DNA of 64,000 nucleotides from Verrucomicrobiota bacterium (GCA_019136515.1 JAGVUB010000018.1:47237-111236); one strand, 5' to 3'. Positions 52,721-61,075 are shown, counted from the first letter of the stretch. Numbers and translations are program-made. Notes: generated from the letters alone by a model not told the origin.

Positions 52721-53860
52721 CTAGGCGCGTTGGAACGCCTGCCGCACGATGTGTACAACCCGTTCGAACTCGGTCTCCGTCATGCCCGAGCCGGACGGCA
52801 GACACAATCCCCGGTTGAACAAATCTTCGGCCACAGCTCCACCGATGCATTCGCAGCCGTGGTACAGCGGTTGGCAGTGCAGCGGTTTCCACAGCGGCCG
52901 CGCCTCGATGTTGTCGGCCTCCAGCGCGGCCAGCACCGTGTCGCGGTCCAACCCGCCTGCCGCCGGGTCGATCAGCAGGCAGGTGAGCCAACGGGTGCTC
53001 CGCGCGTGGGCGGGCTCCGGGCGGAACTCCACCCCCGGCAGATCGCCCAACGCGGCGCGGTAGCGGTCGAACAACGCCCGCCGCCGCTCGATCCGCGCCG
53101 CCAGTCCCAGCAGTTGCCCGCGGCCGATGCCGGCGAGCACGTTGCTCAACCGATAGTTGAACCCGAGCTCCGCGTGCTCGTAGTGCGCCACCGGCTCGCG
53201 CGCCTGCGTGGCGAGCTTGTGGGCACGTTCCACCAGCGAGCGATCCGCGGAGACCACCATGCCGCCGCCGCTGGTCGTGAGAATCTTGTTTCCGTTGAAA
53301 GAATACACGCCGATCCGGCCGAAGGTCCCGGCCCAGCGCCCCCGGTAGGTCGCGCCCACCGCCTCCGCGGCGTCCTCGATGACCGGCACGCCGTGCCGGG
53401 CCGCCGCCGCGAGCAGCGGATCCCAGTCGGCGCACAGGCCGTAGATGTCGGCCACGATCACCGCCCGCGGCAACCGGCCGCGCCGCGCGCGCTCCTCCAG
53501 CGCCGCGGCCAACAGCGCCGGATCCAGGTTCCACGTCGCGCGCTCGGCGTCGATGAACACCGGCCGGGCCCGCTCGTAGAGGATCGGGTTGGCTGTACCC
53601 ACGAAGGTGAACGTAGAGCACAGCACCTCGTCGCCCGGCTGCAGCTCCAGCAACCGTAGCGCCAGATGCAGCGCGGCCGTGCCCGAGCTCACCGCCACCG
53701 CCGCCACCGCGCCGCTGGCCGCGCACATCTCCCGCTCGAAGGCGGCCAGGTGCGGCCCCGCCGGGGCCACCCAGTTCGACGCGAACGCCTCGGCGACGAA
53801 GCGTTGCTCCTCGGTGCCCAGATCGGGCGGCGACAGGTACAGGCGCGGGGACTGGCTCAT
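52721..53860 (-). CDS. DegT/DnrJ/EryC1/StrS family PLP aminotransferase
   Basis: A 379-residue sugar aminotransferase. The PLP lysine is Lys192 in YSFNGNKILTTSGGG. FVGTANPILYERARPVFID, VIVADIYGLCADWDPL and GFNYRLSNVLAGIGRGQL are typical of the PglE/WecE-like branch. It transfers an amino group to a keto-sugar nucleotide, probably the product of the CapD-like dehydratase. The ATG at 53858-53860 overlaps the EpsI stop by four bases. Confidence 0.94.
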   Translation of the reverse strand: MSQSPRLYLSPPDLGTEEQRFVAEAFASNWVAPAGPHLAAFEREMCAASGAVAAVAVSSGTAALHLALRLLELQPGDEVLCSTFTFVGTANPILYERARPVFIDAERATWNLDPALLAAALEERARRGRLPRAVIVADIYGLCADWDPLLAAAARHGVPVIEDAAEAVGATYRGRWAGTFGRIGVYSFNGNKILTTSGGGMVVSADRSLVERAHKLATQAREPVAHYEHAELGFNYRLSNVLAGIGRGQLLGLAARIERRRALFDRYRAALGDLPGVEFRPEPAHARSTRWLTCLLIDPAAGGLDRDTVLAALEADNIEARPLWKPLHCQPLYHGCECIGGAVAEDLFNRGLCLPSGSGMTETEFERVVHIVRQAFQRA

Positions 53861-54597
53861 CGGGGAAGTGTTCCTTCGGCGGACGGTGCGGCGGCAAGCC
53901 CGAGCGACTGGAGCCCGTGGCGCACCTGCGCGAAACCGGGATCGTCCCAGAACCGCTCGAACGGCACGTTGGCGGTCACGCGGATGAAATACTGCTCGCG
54001 GTTCCCGCGCAGCGCCTGCTGCACCGCATCCTTCCACCAGTGCAGCGGGTGCGGCACGGCGTTGAAGCGCCCGCCCTGGTCGAGCACCCGGCCGTCGACC
54101 AAGTGCCAATAATACACATACGTCGGTGCGCCGCCGTCGGGCGGCTGGAACTTGCGCCACTCCGCCGGTTGCCAAGCACGACCGGCGAGGGCGAGCTGCT
54201 GCCGGAAACGCATTTCCAGGCAGGTCCAGCCGTTCTCGGTCCAACAGCGGTCCGGGGTATGCGAGGCGACCAGCCGCGTGGGCATCTTGCCGGCGCCCCA
54301 GTAGGCCACGTATACGCCCGCCACCGTGGCGCCGCGCAGGTACTCCCGATAGACGACTTCGTCGTAATTGAGCGTCTTCACCACCGCATCGCGGACCGAT
54401 TCGTTCGCCCCGAGGGGCACATCGCGCACCCGCCAACCGGCGACGTTCCCCGGCACCGCCGCGGCCAGGTGCGGCGCGCGCGGCCGCGGCGTATCGCGGA
54501 ACACCGCCACACCCTGCAAGCCCGCCGCCACCAGCAGCACCGCGGCCGCCGCCCACAAGGATTTGCGCCTCCACCAACCATGTCGCGTCTCAGCCAC
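53857..54597 (-). CDS. EpsI domain protein (exosortase-associated, DUF3485)
   Basis: A 246-residue protein with one membrane anchor (residues about 12-30, LWAAAAVLLVAAGLQGVAVF) and a periplasmic EpsI/DUF3485 domain. The family core is YVAYWGAGKMPTRLVASHTP, then RCWTENGWTCLEMRFRQQLA. EpsI proteins accompany exosortases, often fused to their C-terminus, and are tied to exopolysaccharide production. Here it is separate from the exosortase at 1-596 and sits in a sugar-modification operon, overlapping PglD by 8 and the aminotransferase by 4 bases. Confidence 0.85.
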   Translation of the reverse strand: MAETRHGWWRRKSLWAAAAVLLVAAGLQGVAVFRDTPRPRAPHLAAAVPGNVAGWRVRDVPLGANESVRDAVVKTLNYDEVVYREYLRGATVAGVYVAYWGAGKMPTRLVASHTPDRCWTENGWTCLEMRFRQQLALAGRAWQPAEWRKFQPPDGGAPTYVYYWHLVDGRVLDQGGRFNAVPHPLHWWKDAVQQALRGNREQYFIRVTANVPFERFWDDPGFAQVRHGLQSLGLAAAPSAEGTLPR

Positions 54598-55243
54598 GGT
54601 TCACCTCCTGTGCGCCGAGGACCCGCGCGGGCGCCCCATACACCGTCGCACCCGCCGGCACGTCGCGCATCACCACCGCCCCGGCACCGATTACCGCTCC
54701 GGCGCCCACACGCACTCCCGGCAACACCGAGGCGTGGCTGCCCGCCAGCACGCCCTCTCCGAGAGTCACCCCGCCGGTGATGTCCACATGGCAGTGCAAC
54801 TGGCTCCAGTCGCCCACCACAGCATCGTGCGCCACGGTCGAGTGGAGGTTGACCGACACGAAATTGCCCAACTTCGCCCCGGCCGTCACGACGCTGCCCG
54901 GGCAGAGGATCACCCCCTCGCCGAGGCTCGCCGCAGGCGAGACCACCGCGGTGCGGTGGATCACCCGGACAAACACGCCGCCGCGCCCGCGGATCGCCGC
55001 CACGCAGCGCCGTTTTGCCGCCACATTCCCCAGCGCGCACGCGAACACCTCGTCGGGCGCCGGCTCGTGCGCCGCCACCGGACCGAGCACGGGCACATCG
55101 GCGGCGTGACCTTCGAGCGCGCGCGGATTGTCGTCGAGAAAGCCGGCAACGACCCAGTCGCGGCCATGGTCCTCCGCTTGGCGGGCCCAATCGAGCATTT
55201 CCCGGCCGAACCCGCCGGCACCGACGATGATCAATTGCTTCAT
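54590..55243 (-). CDS. Sugar O-/N-acetyltransferase, PglD/NeuD-like
   Basis: A 217-residue protein with an N-terminal Rossmann-like sugar-nucleotide-binding half (KQLIIVGAGGFGREMLDWAR). A left-handed beta-helix of hexapeptide repeats follows from about residue 95 (IHRTAVVSPAASLGEGVILC, ITGGVTLGEGVLAGSHA, GAGAVVMRDVPAGATVYG). This is the layout of PglD, which acetylates UDP-4-amino sugars. The aminotransferase two genes downstream would supply such a substrate. It overlaps the ligase upstream by four bases and EpsI by eight. Confidence 0.93.
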   Translation of the reverse strand: MKQLIIVGAGGFGREMLDWARQAEDHGRDWVVAGFLDDNPRALEGHAADVPVLGPVAAHEPAPDEVFACALGNVAAKRRCVAAIRGRGGVFVRVIHRTAVVSPAASLGEGVILCPGSVVTAGAKLGNFVSVNLHSTVAHDAVVGDWSQLHCHVDITGGVTLGEGVLAGSHASVLPGVRVGAGAVIGAGAVVMRDVPAGATVYGAPARVLGAQEVNRG

Positions 55244-56637
55244 GAGGGAGAAGGCGTGCGCCGCTTCTTGAGGTTGTCGGTGGTGGCCAGCACATCCACC
55301 AGCCGGACGGTCGCCGGCAGCTTGTACCGGGCGAGACGGCCGGCGGCGAACTCATGCAGCGAGCGTTTCACCGTCACAGGATCCGTCTCGGGGCCGCGCC
55401 ATACCAGTTCAGCAGCAACCACCTGCCCCAGCAACGCGTTGCGCTCGGGATACACGCGACAGTCGGCCACGTGCGGATGGGCATGCAGCACATCCTCGAC
55501 CTCCGCCGGCGCGACCTTCTCGCCACCGACATTGATCAGTTCCTCGCGACGACCGACAATGCGCACGGAACCGTCCGGCAGCCGCTCCGCCAGATCGCCG
55601 GTGCGAAACCAGCCGTCGGCGGCGAATCCGCCGTTTTCACCGCTGAGATATCCGAGCGCGCAGGCCGGGCTGCGGACCCACAGCTCGCCCTCGACGAGTT
55701 TCCACGCGAAGCCCGCGTCGGTGGCCGCGAGCACCAGTCCGTCCCCCGCCTCGGCCACCGGCAGCGCTCCGGTCTCGCTCGTGCCGAAACGCTGGACGAA
55801 CCGCACCTGCGGCCACGCCAGCCGCAGCTGCTCGAGGAGGCCCGCCGGCATCGGCTCGGCCCCGTACGGCACGGTCCGCAGCGAGCCGAGCGTGTGGCGG
55901 TGGTGCACATCCGCGGCGAGCATCAGGTTCAGGAAACTCGGCGTCGCCACGAGCACCTCCACCGCGTGGCGCTCGATCGTCGCCGCCACCGCCTCGGGCG
56001 TGATCGCGGGGGGCGGTCCGACCAGCACATGGCCGGCGGCCAGCGCCCGCCAGGCAATATCCAGTCCACCGATATGATCGAACCGCATCAACGGCAGGAT
56101 GCGTCGCGCCTTCCGCAGCCGCACCGGAACCGTCGCCAACAATACCGCCAGATCATGCAGCACCAGTTTCGCCGCTCCGGTGGTCCCGCCGGTGGCGAGG
56201 ATCAGCCCCGGATGCCCGCGCGCCCGCAGGCGCGCGTACAGTTGGGCCGCCGCCGCCGGGGGCTCGGCCGCCGGCAGCCGTTCCAGCACCTCGCCCCGCA
56301 CCCGCCAACCGGGCGCCGCCTGTCGTGCCCATCCATCCAATTCGCCTTCGCGCGCCGCACGCAACGGCGCCGCGATCGCGCTGGCCAACGCCGCGCCGAA
56401 CAACCACGCCAACGCCGTGCACGTGCCGTCGCCGGGGGTCACCACCACCTCACCCGCACCGATCCCGGCGGCGGTACACTGCGCCGCCGCCGCGCGCACC
56501 GCTTCGCCAAATTCCCGCCCCGTGCACACCTCCTCGTCGCCCACCCAAAGCGCGCGGGCGGCGCGGCGGTCGACCAGATCGAGCAGGATCTGCGGGCTGA
56601 AGGCCGGGTTGGCGCGCATGGCGGAATCTTCAGCCAT
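55240..56637 (-). CDS. AMP-dependent acyl ligase (acyl-CoA/acyl-ACP synthetase-like)
   Basis: A 465-residue adenylate-forming enzyme. The phosphate loop is ILATGGTTGAAKLVLHD, with RFGTSETG as the A5 motif. WFRTGDLAERLPDGSVRIVG is followed by EELINVGGEKVAPAEVE, the A7-A8 hinge, and the terminal catalytic Lys lies in DNLKKRR. It should activate a carboxylic acid and load it onto CoA or the acyl carrier protein encoded two genes upstream. The N-terminal half is short compared with acyl-CoA synthetases, resembling ligases of secondary metabolism. The start at 56637 overlaps the SDR stop by 8 bases; MRANPAF at 56619 is an alternative. Confidence 0.9.
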   Translation of the reverse strand: MAEDSAMRANPAFSPQILLDLVDRRAARALWVGDEEVCTGREFGEAVRAAAAQCTAAGIGAGEVVVTPGDGTCTALAWLFGAALASAIAAPLRAAREGELDGWARQAAPGWRVRGEVLERLPAAEPPAAAAQLYARLRARGHPGLILATGGTTGAAKLVLHDLAVLLATVPVRLRKARRILPLMRFDHIGGLDIAWRALAAGHVLVGPPPAITPEAVAATIERHAVEVLVATPSFLNLMLAADVHHRHTLGSLRTVPYGAEPMPAGLLEQLRLAWPQVRFVQRFGTSETGALPVAEAGDGLVLAATDAGFAWKLVEGELWVRSPACALGYLSGENGGFAADGWFRTGDLAERLPDGSVRIVGRREELINVGGEKVAPAEVEDVLHAHPHVADCRVYPERNALLGQVVAAELVWRGPETDPVTVKRSLHEFAAGRLARYKLPATVRLVDVLATTDNLKKRRTPSPS

Positions 56638-57340
56638 TCACCCCGCCGAGATAAAGCACCTGGCCGGTGACAAAGCCGCTGCCGGGCGCGAGGAAGAACT
56701 CCACGACATTGATCACATCTTCCACCGTACCGAGGCGCCGGATCGCCTGACGCTCGAGCAGGGCGTTCATCTTCGCCGCCGGCACGTTCTTGATCAGGTC
56801 GGTGGGCAGCGGCGTGGGCCCCACGGCGTTGACCGTCACCCCGGCGGGGCCGAGTTCGCGGGCCAGTACCTGGGTGAACGACTCCACCGCCGCCTTGCTC
56901 GCCGCGTAGATCGCCTCGCCCTCGAGCCGCAGCGGCGTGGCCACGGTCGTGAAGTTCACGATTCGGCCCGCCTTCCGCCGCACCATCGCCTTCGCCGCCT
57001 CGCGACAGAAGAGGAACGTGCCGTGGAAGTTCGTCGCCATGATCCGCTGCGCGGTATCCGCGGGGGTGAGCAACGCGTGGTTCATCGCCGCGATGCCCGC
57101 GTTGTTGACCAACGCGTCGATCCGCCCGAAGCGGCGCACCACCGCGCGCACCATCGCCACCACCGCCACCTCGTCGCCCACCTCCAGCTCCCAGTGCGCA
57201 TAGCGGCGGTGCAGGAGCGTCGCCGGCCCACGGCTGCACCCGCACACCGTGTCCCCCTGCCGGAGAAAATGCTCGGCCAGCCCGCGGCCGATGCCACGAC
57301 TGGTGCCCGTAATGAGGACGATGCGACGATTCTTCTTCAT
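56630..57340 (-). CDS. SDR family oxidoreductase (FabG-like)
   Basis: A 236-residue short-chain dehydrogenase. The cofactor loop TGTSRGIG is at residues 11-18, NNAG at 79-82 and the catalytic Tyr145/Lys149 in YAASK. The usual Ser is replaced by Thr in the NFTTVATP stretch. In context, between an acyl carrier protein gene and an acyl ligase gene, it is a candidate 3-oxoacyl-ACP reductase; a sugar dehydrogenase is the alternative. It overlaps the ACP stop by four bases. Confidence 0.9.
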   Translation of the reverse strand: MKKNRRIVLITGTSRGIGRGLAEHFLRQGDTVCGCSRGPATLLHRRYAHWELEVGDEVAVVAMVRAVVRRFGRIDALVNNAGIAAMNHALLTPADTAQRIMATNFHGTFLFCREAAKAMVRRKAGRIVNFTTVATPLRLEGEAIYAASKAAVESFTQVLARELGPAGVTVNAVGPTPLPTDLIKNVPAAKMNALLERQAIRRLGTVEDVINVVEFFLAPGSGFVTGQVLYLGGVNG

Positions 57341-57675
57341 GTGCGCGGCTCTCCGGATGCGGTCGGCGGACGCGCGGCGTTCCCCGCCGGCTCGGCCAGA
57401 AGCTCCAGCACGTAGGCGAGGAGCGCATCCACATCACGGAAGGGCGAGCGGCTGCGGCTCATCGCCCGCTCGCTGGCGAGCACCAGCTCGCGGCCGTACT
57501 CTTCGGCGAGCCGATATTCGAGATCAGCCAGAAAGTTCACCAGCCCGAGGCTGTCGAGCGCGCCGCCCGGCCCGAAAAGCACGGGATTGGCGGCGCCGGC
57601 CCCGCCAGCGGCGGGCAGCAGGTCCAGTATCAGTCGGCGGAGCGACGAGGGATCGGCGGGTTTGTGGGGAGGCAT
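57337..57675 (-). CDS. Acyl carrier protein-like
   Basis: A 112-residue carrier domain. The phosphopantetheine site is Ser42 in GGALDSLGLVNFLADLE. Three further helices match the ACP four-helix fold, although the loop (EEYGRELVLASERAMSRSRS) is longer than in the fatty acid ACP. It heads the operon with the SDR and the acyl ligase, which suggests a dedicated carrier for an acyl group placed on a glycan or lipid intermediate. The tail (residues about 95-112) is Pro/Ala-rich. Confidence 0.87.
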   Translation of the reverse strand: MPPHKPADPSSLRRLILDLLPAAGGAGAANPVLFGPGGALDSLGLVNFLADLEYRLAEEYGRELVLASERAMSRSRSPFRDVDALLAYVLELLAEPAGNAARPPTASGEPRT

Positions 57676-57835
57676 GGAGAATCAGGAGAATCGCTTCTCC
57701 GTTGGTGCGACCTGGGACACCTCCGAAAAACAGTGGGTGTTGCCCGGCTCGGCAACCGCTATTCTCAGGATACGGCCCCAAGTCCATGCCACCCAGTGGC
57801 TGCGCTGGGACGGCGGCAGACAGCCCGTTGGTGAG

Positions 57836-57911
57836 TGGTGGACGGCAAGGGATTCGAACCCCTGACCCTCTCGGTGTAAACGAGACGCTCTAACCGCTGA
57901 GCTAGCCGTCC
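57836..57911 (-). tRNA. tRNA-Val (anticodon UAC), CCA encoded
   Basis: A complete cloverleaf on the minus strand. The acceptor stem is GGACGGC/GCCGTCC, the D stem GCTC/GAGC, and the anticodon stem TCTCG/CGAGA with loop TTTACAC, giving anticodon TAC for valine. The T arm is AGGGG-TTCGAAT-CCCTT. The discriminator is A at 57839 and the CCA end is encoded at 57836-57838. Confidence 0.97.
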
Positions 57912-57925
57912 AAAATCGGCGCCGA

Positions 57926-57954
57926 CTAAAGGGCGAAGTTTCGCCGCTGGGCAA
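57926..57954 (-). promoter_or_regulatory. Putative promoter of tRNA-Val
   Basis: On the minus strand TTGCCC (57949-57954) and CTTTAG (57926-57931) are spaced by 17 bases. They lie 14 bases before the tRNA 5' end, which fits a sigma-70-type promoter for a stable RNA. Confidence 0.45.
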
Positions 57955-58064
57955 GGCTTTTGCCGAGCGAGGCCGTAGCGAAGTGCCAACCAGCGCGCCC
58001 AACACTCCGGTGCCCCACTCGTGCGGACAGTTCCAGCGCTGTCGCACCCTCGGCTGAACCGGTA

Positions 58065-58189
58065 GGTCCGGTCTCCGACCGGACCCGCCCGGCCCGGGCC
58101 ATTGCCTGCGGCGGGTAGTGTTTCTCGCGGACCTTCGGCGCGGGTCGCCGGCTGCGGGAATATCCCTCGCGGCCGGTCGGAGACCGGCC
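58065..58189. repeat. Pair of mutually inverted REP-like hairpins
   Basis: Hairpin 1 is GGTCCGGTC-TCC-GACCGGACC (58065-58085) and hairpin 2 is GGCCGGTC-GGA-GACCGGCC (58171-58189). The two cores are reverse complements of each other, the arrangement of BIME-type REP pairs. They lie in the 355-base gap between tRNA-Val and the asd terminator; the rest of that gap shows no gene. Confidence 0.7.
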
Positions 58190-58205
58190 CCACGTGGCCA
58201 GCCCG

Positions 58206-58236
58206 AAAAAGAAAGAGGCCGGACTCGCGTCCGGCC
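58206..58236 (-). terminator. Rho-independent terminator of asd
   Basis: An 8-bp perfect stem (GGCCGGAC and GTCCGGCC, 58217-58236) with a 4-base loop. It is followed on the minus strand by TCTTTCTTTTT. It lies 30 bases past the asd stop. Confidence 0.9.
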
Positions 58237-58266
58237 CCAAGAGTTCTTCGGTCGATCAACCCGCGC

Positions 58267-59298
58267 TCAGGCGGCGGGCACGCGGAGCAGGCCGCGGGCG
58301 ATGAGCGTCTCGGCCACCTGGATGGCGTTGAGCGCGGCGCCCTTCCAGAGGTTGTCGCCGCTCACCCAGAACGAGAGACCGTTGTCGAAGGCCGTGTCCT
58401 TGCGGATGCGGCCCACGCCACACTTCACCTTGCGGGTGAAATCCAGCGGGGTCGGATAGAGGCGGTTCGCCGGATCGTCGACGAGCTCGGCGCCCGGGAA
58501 AGCCGCCACGGCCGCGCGGGCCTGGGCGACATCGACCGGCTTCTCGAACTCGGCCGAGACCGAGATCGAGTGCGCCTGCACGACCGGCACGCGCACGCAG
58601 GTGGCGGAGACGCGCAGCTCGGGCAGCCCCATGATCTTGCGGCTCTCCAGCATCATCTTGTTCTCCTCGCCGGTATAGAGGTCCGGGCCGAATGTATCGA
58701 CCTGCGGGATGCAGTTGAACGCGATCTGGTAGGGATAGACCTTCTTGACGATCGGCGCACCGGTCTGGAGGGCCTTGACCTGCTGGGCCAGCTCGCGGAT
58801 CGCCTCGGCGCCCGTGCCGGAGACGGACTGGAAGGTGGAAATGATGACACGCTTGGCGGTGAACGCCTGATGCAACGGCCACAGGCCCATGAGGGTCACC
58901 GCGGTCGAGCAGTTCGGGTTGGCGATGATGCCCTTGTGGCGCGCGAGCTGGTCGGCGTTGATCTCCGGCACCACGAGCGGAATGTCCGCCTCCATGCGCA
59001 GCGCCGAACTCTTGTCGATGACCACGCAGCCGGACGCGACAGCGTCCTTGGCGAAGGCGCGCGTCACCGAGCCGCCGGCGGCGAAGAAGGCGAGGTCGAG
59101 CCCGGCAAATGCGCCGTTCTTGGCCTCCTGCACGGTGAGCTTCTTGCCGAACGCTTCGACGGTCTTCCCGGCGCTGCGCGCCGAGGCGAGAAGCCGGATC
59201 TCCCCGAAGGGGAAATCACGCATCTCGAGCAACCGGATCAACTCTTGACCGACGGCGCCAGTGGCCCCGACGATGCCGACATTGTAAGCCTTCTTCAT
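58267..59298 (-). CDS. asd: Aspartate-semialdehyde dehydrogenase
   Basis: A 343-residue enzyme of the aspartate pathway, reducing aspartyl phosphate to the semialdehyde for lysine, threonine and methionine. It begins KKAYNVGIVGATGAVGQELI and the catalytic Cys lies in IIANPNCSTAV. CVRVPVVQAHS and the final IQVAETLIARGLL are typical. The ATG at 59296-59298 (MKKAYN) is chosen; an in-frame ATG 6 bases upstream is equally possible. The gene is divergent from the L,D-transpeptidase, with touching or overlapping starts. thrC of the same pathway lies 3 kb away. Confidence 0.96.
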   Translation of the reverse strand: MKKAYNVGIVGATGAVGQELIRLLEMRDFPFGEIRLLASARSAGKTVEAFGKKLTVQEAKNGAFAGLDLAFFAAGGSVTRAFAKDAVASGCVVIDKSSALRMEADIPLVVPEINADQLARHKGIIANPNCSTAVTLMGLWPLHQAFTAKRVIISTFQSVSGTGAEAIRELAQQVKALQTGAPIVKKVYPYQIAFNCIPQVDTFGPDLYTGEENKMMLESRKIMGLPELRVSATCVRVPVVQAHSISVSAEFEKPVDVAQARAAVAAFPGAELVDDPANRLYPTPLDFTRKVKCGVGRIRKDTAFDNGLSFWVSGDNLWKGAALNAIQVAETLIARGLLRVPAA

Positions 59299-59842
59299 GG
59301 TCATGGATTCGAAATTGGAGTTTGTGAGCGATAAGTGCGCAGCGCTGGGGATCAAGCCCACAGTCCGGCTGCTGCACGTTTCGCTCAACGACCAGACCCT
59401 CCGGTTTTTCCAGTCCGGCCAGCTGAAAAAGACCTACGTCGTGTCCACCTCGAAGCGCCCGCCATCCAATCGCAAGGGCTCGCTGGGCACCCCCACCGGC
59501 CTGCACAAGATCGACGAGAAGATCGGCGCCGGCTCCCCCCCCGGTATTGTCTTCAAGGGCCGGCGCAGCACGGGTTTCCATTTCCACGAGTACCACCCCG
59601 CCGCGGCGGACAGCACGGACTTCGTCACCTCGCGCATCCTCTGGCTGCGCGGCCTCGAGCCGGGCGTGAACGCGGGCGGCAATGTCGATTCGCACAGCCG
59701 CTACATCTACATCCACGGCACCAACCACGAGGCCGACCTCGGCCGCCCCGCCAGCCACGGCTGCGTGCGCATGGGCAATCTCGACATCGTCGAGCTCTTC
59801 GAACAAGTCCGCACCGGCGACCTGGTCTGGATCGGGCCGTAG
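59297..59842 (+). CDS. L,D-transpeptidase (YkuD family)
   Basis: A 181-residue YkuD-domain protein. The catalytic block is YIYIHGTN with His140 and ASHGCVRMG with His154 and Cys156. L,D-transpeptidases cross-link peptidoglycan or attach proteins to it. No signal peptide or membrane segment is visible, which is unusual for an enzyme that must act in the periplasm. The open frame starts with ATGs at 59297 and 59303; a GTG at 59321 (VSDKCAAL) is a further option with GGAG close upstream. It overlaps the asd start region, so the promoter must lie in the asd gene. Confidence 0.88.
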   Translation: MVMDSKLEFVSDKCAALGIKPTVRLLHVSLNDQTLRFFQSGQLKKTYVVSTSKRPPSNRKGSLGTPTGLHKIDEKIGAGSPPGIVFKGRRSTGFHFHEYHPAAADSTDFVTSRILWLRGLEPGVNAGGNVDSHSRYIYIHGTNHEADLGRPASHGCVRMGNLDIVELFEQVRTGDLVWIGP

Positions 59843-59867
59843 GGCCCGCGTCGGTCGCCCGGCCGGA

Positions 59868-60296
59868 TCACTTCACCGCCACATCGCGCCCGGCGCCGCA
59901 CTCCCCGTCGAGGTCGAAATCGGCCTCGTCGCCGGTGAGCCAAGACCGCGCGCGCTCCTCCGACTCGAAGATCTCGATGGTGAGATTGGGGCTGTGGTTG
60001 CAGGCCTTGAACAGGCGGGCCAGGGCGAGCTTCTCCGGCGTGTTCACCACCGCGGCGGCCTTCACCGGGTAAGGGATCTTCTCGCGTTTCCGCAGCAGCG
60101 AGAAGGTGTAGACCACGAGCGGCTGGAAGCGGTACCCCGTCATCTGGTCGAAGGTGTGGAGCACGTACGGCACGAACCCCAGCGAGGCCGCCAGCGCCGG
60201 CATGTTCTTCCCGAAGGTCTGCAGATCCTCGCGGGTGATGATGCCGTACCAGTTGAAATGGAGGATGTCGTCCTCGACAGCGTGAGTGAAGGGCAT
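59868..60296 (-). CDS. Protein of unknown function, STAS/SpoIIAA-like fold possible
   Basis: A 142-residue soluble protein. The start ILHFNWYGIITREDLQTFGK alternates strands and helices as in SpoIIAA-like domains. It is followed by a central helix (FGKNMPALAASLGF), and the C-terminus is acidic. No catalytic residues stand out. It lies convergent with the L,D-transpeptidase gene and co-oriented with a DUF2293 gene upstream, 98 bases away. The ATG at 60294-60296 is the only good start. Confidence 0.55.
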   Translation of the reverse strand: MPFTHAVEDDILHFNWYGIITREDLQTFGKNMPALAASLGFVPYVLHTFDQMTGYRFQPLVVYTFSLLRKREKIPYPVKAAAVVNTPEKLALARLFKACNHSPNLTIEIFESEERARSWLTGDEADFDLDGECGAGRDVAVK

Positions 60297-60394
60297 GATG
60301 CGGATCGATGACCGTCGGGCGGGGAAACGGACTCAAGGCGCCGGCGCCCCGGACTCAAGTGCGTTCTTGGTCCGCGCCCCGCGGCCGCGTGCGA

Positions 60395-61075
60395 TCACGC
60401 CCCGACCACCGCCCGCCACAGGGGGCAACTCGCGCGATCGATCGACTCGCCGCGGCGATACCGCGCCAACAGTTGCACCGAACGCTGCGCAAGCATCCGC
60501 CGCACCTCGCGGCGCTGCCCCTTCACGCGCGGAATGACCATGTTGTCGTAGCCCGTGGTCTGGTGTCGCATCCACGCGATGGTGGCAGCCTCGGCGCGGT
60601 CCTCGAGCGGGATGCGCTCGGTCCGCGCCACCGTGCCGCTCCCGACCGGGGTGGCGTGCGCCGCGATCAGCCCGGCCATCCGCTCGGCGACCTCGCCGTG
60701 CACCGGGTGGAAGCCGAGGAACGCCCGCACGGCGCCGCGGAAATCCTCCACGTATTCGGCCTGCTCGGCCGCGCGGCGCGCGCGCCCGGCCTCGAGTTTC
60801 CGCGTGTACGCCGGATCCATGCGCTCAACCAGCAGTTCCGCGCGCAGCGCCTCGATCCGCGCCGCGGGCGCCCAGATCCCGCGCGAGAAACGCTTGTTGC
60901 CCTTCTGCTCGATCACCGTCCACGACGGGCCGTCGGCCTTGATGCGGCGGCTCAGCGCGGCGTCGCCGGGCGGCAACAGCGCCCAGTCGTCGGGCACCAC
61001 CAGCACGCGGCCATCGCTGGCCAGCACGCGGCGCGGCAGGGAGAACGGGCGGACTTCGCGGGTCTCTGTCGACAT
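60395..61075 (-). CDS. DUF2293 domain-containing protein
   Basis: A 226-residue cytoplasmic protein. The C-terminal block EAATIAWMRHQTTGYDNMVI, then PRVKGQRREVRRMLAQRSVQ is the DUF2293 signature, whose function is unknown. The N-terminal part (LPRRVLASDGRVLVVPDDWA, residues 13-32) and the Arg/Ala-rich helix near residues 85-115 are specific to longer family members. The frame is open upstream; the ATG at 61073-61075 (MSTETREV) gives family length. Confidence 0.8.
   Translation of the reverse strand: MSTETREVRPFSLPRRVLASDGRVLVVPDDWALLPPGDAALSRRIKADGPSWTVIEQKGNKRFSRGIWAPAARIEALRAELLVERMDPAYTRKLEAGRARRAAEQAEYVEDFRGAVRAFLGFHPVHGEVAERMAGLIAAHATPVGSGTVARTERIPLEDRAEAATIAWMRHQTTGYDNMVIPRVKGQRREVRRMLAQRSVQLLARYRRGESIDRASCPLWRAVVGA

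Noticed and set aside
48504..52724. Open frame of 1406 codons on the plus strand
   Set aside because: It is antisense to the M16 peptidase and CapD-like genes, both with clear family motifs. Its translation is a low-complexity Arg/His/Pro/Gln sequence, as expected of the opposite strand of GC-rich genes.
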